A stretch of 64,000 nt of DNA from Bisporella sp. PMI_857 (lineage: Eukaryota > Ascomycota > Leotiomycetes > Helotiales > Helotiaceae): assembly GCA_021307315.1 (NCBI GenBank), contig JAJSPD010000014.1, positions 186,001 through 250,000 of the forward strand, in the 5' to 3' direction. Both the position numbers and the translations under genes were made by a program. Positions 22,438-34,446 of this stretch are shown piece by piece (positions within the stretch are counted from its first letter, which is position 1; each line of letters opens with the position of its first letter). The notes under the pieces were generated by a model, which worked only from the letters and a program-made list of their open reading frames with translations, was not told where the DNA came from and made no database searches.

Positions 22438-23257
22438 CTTTATAGAATGTGTTCTGGTAATGGAGTGGTAGAAGTGGCTGGTCAGTGACTATACTGGAGC
22501 TAGAGTTGGAGCTTTGGATGTTTCCTAGAGAGGAAGAAGAAGGGAAAGCTTAGAAATATGTGTACTTATATATCCCCATGGAAAGGAATTCATGAGTTCT
22601 ATATCCCTCTATTGTCCTCTTCCTATTCTCTTGTTATTCGGTTCTTGCTATTCTTCCTTAAGTTAAGCGAGGATTCTCAGGGGCGGGCCCACTTTAACAA
22701 TAGTAGCCTGAATGCCAAACCATTCATTATATACCGAGGCCACACACCAATTTTGGATACAATATCATACAGAAAACCAAGTTTGAGGCTCGCCATGAGT
22801 GAATATGGTGCCTTATCAACTTGATCTGGCAAAATGAGCACGTGACACTTAACGAAGCGAGCAACTTCCAAGAGCATCTCTAATCCGTTATCGAAGCATC
22901 TAGACCGGGCAGAGAGAAGCCTCAAGAAATTGGAGCCCCTTTATTCTAAGAAAAGCTTAAGTTAAAGCCAGGGAATCTGTGGGAGATTGTGGGACGATAG
23001 AGGGGAATGGAATCTATAACCCTCAGCAAAGTGTTTTAAACCTGACCTTTCATGAAAGATACGAGCACTCAAATGAAAAAACATTTCAGTATTAAAGCCA
23101 TGATTATTTCTTATTTATACCCCAAGCTCTTTGCAATATCAGCCGCACCTAACAGAGCAAAAATAATCATCGTCTAAGCTTCCCGTGTTAAGAACGATGC
23201 GGAACAGACCTTTACGCAATGGTTCTAATCCCAAACTCGGTGTGCCAAAAACAACCC
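22438..23257. other. Intergenic region
   Basis: 820 bp between two minus-strand genes. One minus-strand ORF (22,677-22,925) has no recognisable motif. No other feature seen. Confidence 0.5.
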
Positions 23258-25973
23258 TCAATGCATACGTTCTCTCAGGTACACCAGTCCTGCATATCCT
23301 TCGCAGCAGCTGGTATGCATCCCGTGCCCACACCAGGGACATATTACTGCTGTGGTAACCATTCCACTTACACCTAGTCTCCGATCGTCCACAACACCAT
23401 CACGGCTTGCCATGCGTTCGTAAAGTTTAGATGGCATATCATGATAGTAGCGGCAGGTGCAGCAGATAACGAACATTTTGGCGATTGGCTCGATGTTGCT
23501 TATCGGTGTTGGCGCACCAATTTTTGGAAATCTCTTTTTGGACAGGCCGTTTGCAGAAAGGCGTGCCTGATAAAGGTGCTGGCCTGGTATGGATGCCGGA
23601 GAACTATGTCTCTTTGAATCAGATAAAATGGGAGGGTCGGCAGGTGTTAGTGAAGTCGACCTAGATGAAGGTTCTTGGTTCTTCGACGCAACCTCTTTAG
23701 TTTTTCCCTTGTTGGGTTGATTTGACATCTGGCGTCTATGCTGTGATGAAGGGCCTAGGTGATGTGACTGTTCAATTGAGTCTCTTGCAGAATTACCTGT
23801 TGAACAGGCGGCCCCTATAGTTTCGTTTTCATCTTCGTTTACCAGAATAAACAGGTTCGAATCTGGTGCATGAGGCAGTGATACTTTTGATGTCAAATTA
23901 TCCTTTCCTACATCCCTCTGAATATTGATACTTTTATCTTCGAGAGTGACGGGGGGAAGCCGAGGTTCCGAAAGGAACCTATGCCGACCAAAGTACGAGT
24001 TCCCTTCCAATGTACTTATTGGGGTCGTGGCACTCGTGGATACCGTTCGCATAGACAAATCTTCGGCTGAGTTGAGAGTTAGCCTAGAGTGATGAGCTTC
24101 GCTTGGAGTACCAAGAGGAAAGGAGGTAAGAGAACTATCGACACTTAGCGGCACAGAGCTTGATATTGAGTCAGGTCTTTTTTGTCTCGCTGTGTACGCG
24201 GCATTCCAAGTTACAGGACGATGTGGAAGAGTGGCTCCAGATTCTCTTGGCAAACCTATGCTAGTGGCTGTAGATTCACTTTCGCTCGAAGTCGTAGGTT
24301 GATCCCATTGTCGAGAGAAAGCTTTTTTCGCGGCAGACTTTAGATTCAAAAAAGAGCTAATAGTACTAAAAGCTGAGTATCGGCTTTGTTGTTGAAGATG
24401 TGTTTCCTTTTTGTCTCTGGAAGCGGTCTCCTGCAAAACAAGTTGTGAAGCAGTGGTAGAATTGTCTGAGTAATCACGGGTAGGCGGTCTAGAAGAAAGA
24501 CGATACTGCGATCTCCGGGGAAAGCTTGTTATTGACCATGATCTTAATCGTGAACGGGGTCCATGTGAATGCTTTGAAGAAGAAATAGTACTTTGGTTGT
24601 CATATCCCTTTTGGAACTGGTCCAGATGAGGATGTTCTTCAATATCACTTCGTAGGAGTGGTAGACCTCGCATAGACTGTTCAGAGATAATTGCAGGCTC
24701 TCTGGAACTATTCGGTAGACCATCAGCAGACGCGACCCATCTCCTTAGAGGTGTTAAACTTTGATTGTCAGGCTCTTCTTGGTTTCTAGCGATCTCAGAT
24801 GCCTTTCGGGAAGTCCTAATCATCCCCGCATTTCTAGGACTGCTATCCCCCACGTTTGACAAATCTTCTAGGATTTTGCCTGGAAATGAACCATCATCAA
24901 TGGCGGCTGAGCTTGTAATATTACTACTCTTAATTCCTCGATCCATGATTGAAGAGTGAGAAGGGAGTTTTTGACGTGATATCTCGTACCTTGCAGTTGA
25001 CTTCCCTGTAGAGGTTTCACAATGGCCGGTAAATTTGACTATTGTCTCTGAAAAATGACTTTCATTTGCTTGATCCATAGATTGTCTTACGCCAGCAAGT
25101 TTCTTATCCTTTGTATAGCGATGTCCCGAAGAATTTGAAGATAAACTATTAGTTTCTTCCCTGTTCGGCTGAAGGGCTATCTGAGTTGCGAAATTTTGCG
25201 CTTTCCTAAGCTTTACACCACCAATAAATCCATCACTTGCTCTTGTCGAATTGACCATTCGAAAGGAAGTGCTGCTAGATGAGCTAAGCATGCTCGCGGT
25301 ATCCTTGCTTGATCGTATGTTCTCTGTAAGATATTGGCTGGATCCATTGGCAGATGTCTTAATTTTTGGCTTCCTTGCTTTTGTTTCATATAATGATGAT
25401 GATGGTGACGATTGAATGGCTGGCGCAGAGGTCGTTCGAAAGCCCATAAGTGATTGTCTTTCACGGGGTGGTGGCTTCACAAGCCGTCGCTTTGGGCTCC
25501 CTATTTCAGGCATCTGTTTCATTTTTCTCTCTTTCTCCTTTTTCCTTTTCTCTTGAGCCATTTGCTTCAGCCTCTTCTCCCGTTTTCGGTCTTCATCGTC
25601 CCACACAGGCGATCGGCAAATTGAAGACCTGTGTGAGATGGACTCGTCATCATCTCCATGCTCACTTCCTGGAAGATTTTTATCTGCTATTGTTTGGCTA
25701 GCATCCGTGCTTGATATGTGTGCGTATAATGTAGAGCTTTGTGACGTTGAACGAAGATGAGGTTTAGGCGTTGGCGATGACATTGGAGGGTCGAGGACGA
25801 GACGCCGTGAGTTCTGGGCGTGTGCAACCTGATCTGTATGTCAATATTGCTAATCAAGGTGGAAAGCGCAAAGGGCATTCGTCTTTCCTTACCTCGCCAC
25901 TTTCATCAATCATAAGGTCATTTGGCTTTCTGCCAAGTTGTACTAGCGATGCGTCTTGTTTCGTAGCACTCAT
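23258..25973 (-). CDS. Conserved fungal protein with basic coiled-coil and C-terminal Cys/His cluster, 883 aa
   Basis: Exons 25973-25893 and 25828-23258; the 64 nt intron joins MIDESGE to VAHAQNSRR. The start is fixed by a conserved N-terminus, MSATKQDASLVQLGRKPNDL. A Lys/Arg/Glu-rich coiled-coil follows (about residues 100-130). The next ~600 residues are Ser/Thr-rich and probably disordered and phosphorylated. The C-terminal ~70 residues hold a metal-binding-like array: FVICCTCRYYHDMPSKLY and, after a linker, VICPWCGHGMHTSCCEGY, that is CCxC...H and CxxC...H..CC. I recognise it as a widespread filamentous-fungal protein without a functional name. Zinc binding is inferred from residue spacing. 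Confidence 0.82.
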
Positions 25974-28900
25974 CTCGGCAGAAACTAGCAAGCGTCTACT
26001 TTAGATGCTTGTATCAGCATACATACGTATCCTCCAAGAAAGTAGCACGGTGCAATGCAGAGGACGGGGATGCTATTTCCACTATAGGTGCAGGAAACCC
26101 GGTGAATAAGCGTTGCCCTAAGTGACTGGTATCTTTCAATACTATGAAAATGAACCGAATGAAACGTATCTTGGGTGTATCCTGAGTCATGAAGAAGGGG
26201 AAGGGTAGAGAAAGAAGAAAAATCGTAACTGGTGTGGGTGATCGAAATATAACTTCCGTTTGAACCACAACGGGCAGGAAAGGTTGACAGACTGAGCGTG
26301 GTATCACGGGTGGGATCAGAGGCTAGTAATAGAAAATGAAATTTGCACAGAGCACGGAACAGCTTGACTGGGTATAGCGTAGCCGATTGATATTCATACG
26401 ATTGAAGAAATGCAGTGGCATGTGTGTATGTTCTGCAGATTAATTTGCTTTAGGATTTCGGCTCGGTTATGGGAATTGACGATAGCCGGCGAGGTAGCAC
26501 TGAAGCCGACCCGTCAGCCCTGTAATGCACCCTACAACCACCTAACGCCATTCGGAACAGTACTACATATGAGGATTGAGAATTGATCCTCGCTTTCAAA
26601 TTTTTATTCTTGTGATTCTATAGCCTTAGTTTTAGGGTGTGTTTTAATATGATTTACTTGTTTGGCACCTTGAGCGGTGGTCAGTATGATGCATTGCGCG
26701 ACCACTGTTGCCTCTGCTTGAATCACAAACGATTGCATTGATATCACCTTTGCTGAAACTGATGTATATTTGAAGGAATTGACTTATCTCTTAGACATCA
26801 TGGAAGTAGAGAACATTCCAAAGGTACACATATTTGAAAAGACTCCACCCCCATATCAAGGCAGCATCCTTTTCCGCCGCTTCCAAAGTACCCCAAACTT
26901 TGCTATATTACGATTACGCAGTAAATGCTTGCATATCATACGAGAACGTAGACTATACGTATATTACGAAGCAATCCACCACTGTTATGATGTCTTCGAG
27001 GGGGTAACAAAATGTCCTCCACTTTGCTCTAGTGCCATTTGTATCACGTGATTTGAGTTAACTCCGCATTAACCCTTCAATCAGTTTAATGCAAGCCGCT
27101 CATCATCACTAAAATGCTCTAGTCCTGTAATAAATATGTGAGTATGCTATATCTAGATATGTCTGCCTATAGCAGAATGAGGAAATACCGCCACCGGCCG
27201 CGCTATCGGCTAGCTGAGTGAAACGGCCTCGAGTGGCCAGTTGGATACCACGCCAAAACCTTCAATCCTACACCAACACCAACACGCGGTATGCTATATC
27301 GCACACAGATCATGCTCGCTCAATCGAGGTGCTTGAGGCTGATGCTCTTGAGATGTGGCTATGCATCATCCAGGAAAGAGATATAAAACTTGACAGTTCC
27401 TCTAAAATTCTCGTTTGCTTCGACAAGTACAAATTATCATGGCTCCACGCGTACAACTTCTAGCTCCGGCTAGCTCTATGAATAGAAACGCTTCTTGTCA
27501 GAGCTTACCAAGAATCAAATTCGTCTGTATAAGGATAAAGATTCATTGCCATCATCCTCATCATGTAAGTGCCACGTTCCAAGGAAATTTTGTCATGTGA
27601 TGACTCTCACCCCTTTGTCACTAAACTTTGTCTAGGTGCACCAGAACTACGACCACAATATTTATGACCAAGTCTGACGGCTCAACTGCAACCGCCAATA
27701 CGACCAAGTTTGTGGGTTTTGGAAAGAGTAGCTGCTGCACCTCTACGCACTATACTAGATGGTGCTGGTAGCTTGATGGGCATGAAAAAAGTTTTCTTTT
27801 GGTGATAGTCGGTAAAGAGGCATTTTGAGAGTCCCATACACTCTCTTTTAGGAACTGGAAGCTTCTAGATTATTTGTATGGCGAGGAGTTAGCCGGATTG
27901 TAGAAGATCTCCCCTCGAGATTGTATAGAAGGCTGGTTGTGACAACTAGCTAGTCATATATTCTGAACCTACGAACAACCATATACTGATAAATTATTAT
28001 GTTGCAGCAATTTCTGTGCGTCAATCATTTCCGTTCCTTTTGTGCCAACACCCGCTTCTCAGATATTTGCTGCCGTCTTCCTGATTCTGGTATTGAAGGT
28101 TAGAAGCTTGTAACTCTTCTATATATGCCTTGAGCACTAGTTTAGATTGCTATGGATTGAAATCTCACACCATACAAGTAGATTTCAAGACAAAAGTTAG
28201 CAAGAACCAAGAAATAAATCAGTGAAAATCTGTTGGTCCAACTTATAATCATATTTCGGGCTTGTTTGAATTGTAATCTTAAAAGGCTACCAAACACTCC
28301 GCAATCATGCCGACAGTTTCGACCTCCGCATTCTATGTTCTCAGAACATTTTCAATATCATGGGCACCCTAACCGCAAATATTTCCCCTGGTACCAATCA
28401 AATCCGCTCAGCCTTGGTAGGGTGTTAACAGCGGCCTATGTAAGTTAGAAAATGCGCGCTACAGATACATCTACAAGATCAGCACTCAACCTCTCAATGG
28501 CATACCTTCGCCAAAGGTTGCTGCTATCTACCACAAGTCCAAGAAACCAAGTACACAAATTCCAGCTAACACAATTTAGAATATCAATATCAAGGCTTCT
28601 CCTGTTCGCTCTGCCATCCGATTACGAAAGAGCATTCATCGCATCCATGTAAGAATGCACACCTTCAACCATAACCACCAACCTCACGTAGCAAAACTTT
28701 TGAAATTTGCGGGATCCAGAGAACATACCAAATAAGCCCAAGAAATGAACCCAAGCAACCTCAAAAGCTTTATTCTCTCCCATAGAATAGCTCCCCGTTC
28801 ACATCCTACTCCATTTCTCCTCGCTCATCGTTTCTTCTCCTCACCCCTCCCATCACCACCCATCTCCTCTCCCCCGATGGCCGTTCCATTACCCTCAAAT

Positions 28901-29922
28901 CATTCTTCGCTCTTCCTTGTGCCTTATTCTCCTGTGGTAGCTCATCCAAAGCAGCTCTTCTCCCACCATTCGAGCCTCCCGCACCCCGAGCCTCCGCACC
29001 GCTCCTGGAATTCTTAGCACTACCTTGTAAGTTGCATTTCTGCGACATGCCGATGCTCGTAGGTGATCATGGTTGGAAATTGTTTTTGCAGATGGACTTT
29101 TCCAAAATGGTGTGGCACACTGTTGGAAAGGAAGAGAAGCCGTGGTCAGAATCGTAGTCAAAAATTTTATAGATCGTAAGGTTGCTTCTTTGTTATAAAG
29201 ACCATATAAGTGAGCATTTGAGAAATTTGCAGGATTCCAGGAGCACAAACTAAAGAACAGATAAGGTGCATAATATCAAATTAAGGGATTGCCCGGAAAG
29301 TCTCTATGTCAGTCTCGCCTCATGATACGTAGAACTCAGATTTTAAGAGCTCAAATTTGTGAATTTACTGGCATACATTTCCCATTAAGCTCAACTATGT
29401 GATTGTTATTGTTTGCGAGTAGCCCATTTCAGCTACATGATCAATGAAATAAGAATGCACTCACTTTTTTCGTTTCACATTTGAGGAAGAGTTCAGAGAA
29501 AGATCAAGAAATTTTTTGGAATTAACCTATGCGTCGGATACCACACGAATGGGAAATGTATTTAGATATCTCAGCTCCTCATAGGAAAAGAATTTTCTAA
29601 TAACTTCTTGTATAGGCTCTAGATAGCCATCACACCCTTTTAGATATTTTTGCATTAAGATTTTGAATGGCACCAGACAGTAAAAAAATATAAAGATATT
29701 AGAGAAGAAAGATTTGGATAGTTCATGAGACGTAGCTGAGAAGAAGATTTATAGGGGCTAATTCTCTCAAAAATACCATGTCATAGCAAATCCTTCTCGA
29801 TTTGGAAGTCCGAGGTTTAAATTATCCAGTTCCCTTGGCACGATACACTGGATAGGCTAATCGAGGTCTCTAGGTGACTAAGTTATTCTCCGATTTTCAC
29901 TTCATTCGGAGACTTCGTCTTC
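25974..29922. other. Long gene-poor, AT-rich region
   Basis: Almost 4 kb without a convincing gene. ORFs are short and lack codon bias or motifs; 26,540-26,900 and 29,250-29,800 are clearly AT-rich with many TpA steps. A C/T-rich stretch (28,780-29,010) gives matching ORFs on both strands, a sign of composition rather than coding. No terminal repeats or transposase motif could be seen. This may be decayed repeat DNA. Confidence 0.5.
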
Positions 29923-31280
29923 TTAGTCTTCTGTGAGATCGACAATAACTATATTTTCAGACTTTCTCGCTCTCTTCGATGGTGATTCATCAACTTCTGA
30001 TTTGGTATTGATGGAATTACCTCGATCGCTAGCAAGTCGCCTTTTCTATGATCCCATTAGCGATATGAGTGAATCAAGATTTAGTCATCGATCATGAAAT
30101 GACCTACCCTCAACCTTGCTGCAACATCAGCGACTTCTCTTCTTTCTTCAGCTGTGAGATCCTCAATAGCATCGAGAATGTTTGGCTCCGGTTCTGGGGT
30201 CCGCTCAATGACCAGAAGTTGCTTCAGTGCTTCTATGCTATAGGTAAGTAGTACTCAAGATATTCAGTCTTTGCAAATCTGAAGATCATATACGTTTTGT
30301 TTCCTGAGCTGACTAGGTCTCCATACCGACCACCATAAGAGCCAATGATCTTACCTGTCGAACGATACTTGAACTTGAATATCGCTCGTGGATAGTCTTT
30401 TCCATCAATGTTCTTGCATTTAAAAACTTTTCCGTTTGTTATAGGTTCAGGTGTTCCTAATCTTGTGCGGGTTAGCTTTGACAGGATGAATTATTATATC
30501 GTAACAATCGCTTGTCTTGAGAGATAAGTAGCGATATTTGTAAAGGATAGTAGAGAATGTATTAAGTAACTCACACAACTCCATGTGATTTTGATTCTCC
30601 TTTAAGTGCTTTCTCATGAATCTCGTCTTCATAGCTTCGATTTAATGTGATTTGTTGACTCGTGCACTTAGTCTGCTGGATACCATTATCTAAGCGATGC
30701 ACGTAGACTTGTATCTCCCCGACCTGGGCCATCGAGTCTCGGTCCTTATTGATTTTCTCCAGGTTTGTTCCATCTGCTTCTTGAATAGAATTAGTCTCTA
30801 AGAATGAGACTAAATGGAGTAATAAAGCTTTACTTGTTTTAATCTCGGCAAACATAAACCGCTGAAGAGTACTCGTAGCACGATGCGTGAAGCCAAGAAT
30901 TAGCTCCTCCATGGTGGAAGTGCAATAGGCTCTTCTTGAAATCAATGGTTCCATGGCTCTGACACCGTCGACTAATGTCTCAAATCCGAGTTTATATAGA
31001 GATTCTTTGCAAGAAGGGTGAACTTGAATTTTGACGCAGAAGACCTTGCCGGTCACAGACTCGACAAACTTGGTAACGGTTCGCTCAGCCTGGTGCAAAC
31101 GAACAGCTTCGATTTCATGTTTGGCTTCCTATAAGCTTCCCATCAATTCTGTTGCATCCCCACCATGAACATTCCCTCTAGATATTTGCCTACCTCATTC
31201 TCAGCCTCATATTCTTTCAAAGCCTCGCCATCTACACAAATGGTAACCTCGACACCTGGCAGGCTCTCGTGAATCGCCAT
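29923..31280 (-). CDS. DUF7918-like fungal protein, paralogue A, 313 aa
   Basis: Six exons on the minus strand: 31280-31194, 31128-30834, 30779-30575, 30461-30355, 30232-30108 and 30045-29923; every junction is GT..AG and keeps phase. The N-terminus MAIHESLPGVEVTICVDGEA matches paralogue B (MAILPGLSGIEVGVLVNG). The middle keeps the shared block KALKGESKSHG and the IDGKDYPRAIFKFKYRS module before a charged tail. The C-terminus ends in IVIVDLTED, a SUMO-interacting-motif-like hydrophobic patch followed by acids. The preceding stretch KRARK could be a nuclear signal. Family placement (DUF7918, fungal, unknown function) is from memory. Exon 5's acceptor was chosen at the second of two nearby AGs to avoid a stop. 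Confidence 0.7.
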
Positions 31281-32027
31281 TGCTGCAGAGAGGTTAGCAA
31301 GAGGAATGAAGCACCTCGAAAGTGGTGTGTGCAAATAAGCTGTTTGGGAGCAACGGCAGTCGCAGATCGCAAATTGATATCGAATCGTAAGCAGAACTGT
31401 GTACCCGCGCTTTACGCTGGGCTCGAAGACGAGTGACACTGTTGCGGATCAGAGCAAGTAGACGTAGGAGTGAAACTTGGAACTGAGAGGGAGAGGAAGT
31501 AAGTTGAAGGTGCCAGAATAAATTTCACCGTTACCCATATGGTCCCTTCTCAAAAGAGAAGTCGCCACCTAATAAGGTGGGAGCCAACATTAGCGAGAGA
31601 CCTTTCTTGGGAATATCTGATTAACTCATTCACTTCTAATTGAAAGAGCAAAGAGTACTTACGTCTCTCAGTAGCCAAGTTGACTTAACCCTGTGGTTAA
31701 ACTGACGGAACTGTATTGGAGATTGGTCTCTTGCAACGTTTAGAAGGAATTATGACACAGCCGTCTTTGCAATTCTTGAAGGACTATGAACAAACTAACA
31801 AGCAAAGAAAAGTGAGGCAAAAACACAATTGTACGTCCTGTATCATCTTCCCGCACAATTCCCAATTGTTTGCTGACTCCGTGGAACATAAGCAGCCGTT
31901 CATCAGACCACCTGAAAAACTCAACTCCTAACCTTCAAGACTTAGGTCTATGACATCAACTATCTTATTCTTTGGATTGTTCTTGGTCTGCTCTGAACGT
32001 TCGATATCTACAGAGCATTAGCTTGAT
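31281..32027. other. Intergenic region between the two DUF7918-like genes
   Basis: 747 bp holding the promoter of paralogue A and the 3' end of paralogue B. An ORF at 31,716-31,931 (plus) has no recognisable content. Confidence 0.5.
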
Positions 32028-33243
32028 CTAACTCAAATAACAAAGGAGAGACCCACTAGTCGTACGCTGACGCTTAGTTGGTGTATCAACCTCCATATCG
32101 CCATGAGCCACCCGCTTGACCTTCCGACCACTGCTTTTACCCTAGGTCGAATTAGCCTTATAGTGTAGCGTATGATATACATGCTTACCGAGAAGCTTGC
32201 AAGCAGCTCGTTGACCTGCTTCTTTTGAGTAGCTGTAAGGTTGGCATACTTATCTAGCTCGATGGCTTCCGCAACAGGAATTGCCACCGAGACAAGATCG
32301 CTCTTCTTGCCATTAACAACTTTCTTTGGTGGGCGGCCCCGACGCTTTGGGGTTAATGGGACTTCGCTTGGGTCGGGGCCGTGAGGGATAACCAGAAGAG
32401 ACTGGAGTGCCGCTGCCTCTCGTTAGGAAATTTAAATCATGCGGATGGAAGTGACTTACCGCGAGACCGGTAGGCAAATCTAAACTCAGCCAAGGGCGAG
32501 TCTACTCCGTCAAGCTTGGTAGTCTTGTACAGAACTGTCTCTAGTCCTTCGACTTTTGTAACCTCTCCAAGTCTATAGCACGAACTCGTTAGTTGAGTCC
32601 CTATGCTGTGTAATTAGGGATATACGTACGCTGTTCCATGTGACTTGCTTTCCCCTTTCAGTGCCATCTCATGGACAGCATGGTCCTTAGGATCAAGAGT
32701 TTCACGACGAAACTTGCTACCATCTGCAAGCACAGCATCGGACTCTCGGTACAGACGAACCACTATCTGGCCAATCTTCGAAATTGAAACCTCGTCATCC
32801 AGCATAGTTAGGGCCGCATCGTCGGATTCGGCTATCATTCATTAGTCTTAACCCAAACTAATAATAAAGCGGGCACCCTTACTCATCTTGATCGGTACGA
32901 ATTGAAAAGCTCGGATTCCGTCCGCTACCTTTGTGCCAATGACCTCCTGCTTCCAAGCACGCTTGTACTCTCCCTCATATTTCTCTTTACGCAAGTAAGG
33001 CTTGCGAACGCAGCGGCTGTCGACAAATATCTTGAATCCCAATGTACCGCAGTCTTCGTCGAACTTGTACGGATCCTCGACCCTCAGGTGAATAGAGAAC
33101 TTCTTACCATCCTCGGATTGGATGTACTTGGTGACGGTGGTTGGAGAGACATCAGTATCGTCCAAGTTGGGATATTCTCTCGCCGGAATGCCGTTAACTA
33201 GGACTCCGACCTCGATACCTGATAGCCCAGGAAGAATCGCCAT
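32028..33243 (-). CDS. DUF7918-like fungal protein, paralogue B, 337 aa
   Basis: Five exons on the minus strand: 33243-32883, 32831-32630, 32572-32460, 32412-32189 and 32141-32028. Start at MAILPGLSGIEV rather than the longer upstream ATG, by comparison with paralogue A. The N-terminal half has the family blocks KYIQSEDGKKFSIHLRV and CGTLGFKIFVDSRCV. The central LKGESKSHGT and FRFAYRS blocks match paralogue A. The C-terminal part adds LTPKRRGRPPKKV, an AT-hook-like RGRP core, then two basic clusters (GRKVKR, TKRQR) like nuclear signals. Intron positions after the KM, HGT and RSR regions match those of paralogue A. A chromatin-associated role is inference from the AT-hook-like motif. Confidence 0.75.
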
Positions 33244-34446
33244 TGTAACTCGACCTGCTACAATGGTCAGCTTCGGCATGATAAGAGCCATATAGGAACG
33301 GATGTGCGGTAAGAAGGCATTACGCATACAGCCTAGGAAACTTCGCAGAGTATACGTGAACGCTTACGGGAGCATAGAATAGATTGTAGGAAAAGGAATT
33401 GGATATGTAATGTAAAAATTTGCATACTTACTGCGTTTTGGTATGTCGCCGACCGATTCTGTTACAGAAGTTGACAAGAGAGAAAATAAAAATCGAATCC
33501 ATTAAGGCAAGAACTTATAATTTATCGCAGTAAGGCACGTTCATACAAGACAAGGCTGAAAAACACGCCGGTATTCACATTTAAGCGAGGTGTCTTGCAA
33601 GTTAACTTGCAATTCACTACACCTTGCCTCGGCCCCGGCATAAATACGCGTTTTATTTATTAAAACTGATCCTTTCACCAAGCACGGCCGTCATTACCGT
33701 CATTGTAGAAGCGGCAGAAACTACTTGAGCAACAGTGAATCGACTTCATAAGGGGAAGAGTAAAGAACTGAATTATTCACCTTTCCAAAAAATTTCAGAG
33801 GCACAAGCATCGCCTGGCGTGCTCTCTCTCTTATTTCCTCCATCAATTCTTTCCCGCGTTTGTACAAACGGGATGATGATAGCTCTCATGGTTAGTTGCC
33901 TGCTGCTGCATACTCTACACTGCCCAGGAGTTGTGCTCAAAACTGCAAACTCGGCCTTCCTCTCCGGTCTTGCTGCAACCATGCCTTCACGCCTAATCAC
34001 CTGGACTAACTAGCACCGTGGCCTTCACCTTTCGAAACCATACTATAATTCAATGTGTCTCCGCAACCACCCAAAATTTGGAAAATGCATAGGTCGAGAA
34101 CGCAACTGTGGAGAAAGTTGGAATAGACGAGGCTTGGCAGGGGTACTTCTTGGCAAGTACCATTGTGTTGATGTGCTTCTGATATTGGGACGAATGTATG
34201 GAGGTGGATATATTGATGGGTGAGAGAAAACATATTCGGTGTAAACTACTAAGTTACGACATTTTGAATGTAAAGAGACACGTACAGATAAGACCTCAAT
34301 ATACTTTTCCTTACTTTCCGGAAATTTCTAACCATATCTACATGCCTGACATGAGTAGGTCTATTTTCAAACGCCGCCAGCTATGCAACGCCTGCATCCA
34401 TTGCCCATCCATATATTTAATAAACTCCCCAAGCACAGCCTCATAT
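33244..34446. other. Intergenic region
   Basis: Promoter side of paralogue B and 3' flank of NAN1. ORFs on both strands lack recognisable motifs. No repeats or RNA genes seen. Confidence 0.5.

Noticed and set aside
28745..29048. Opposing ORFs on both strands
   Set aside because: C/T-rich composition keeps stops away on both strands; the peptides are low-complexity.
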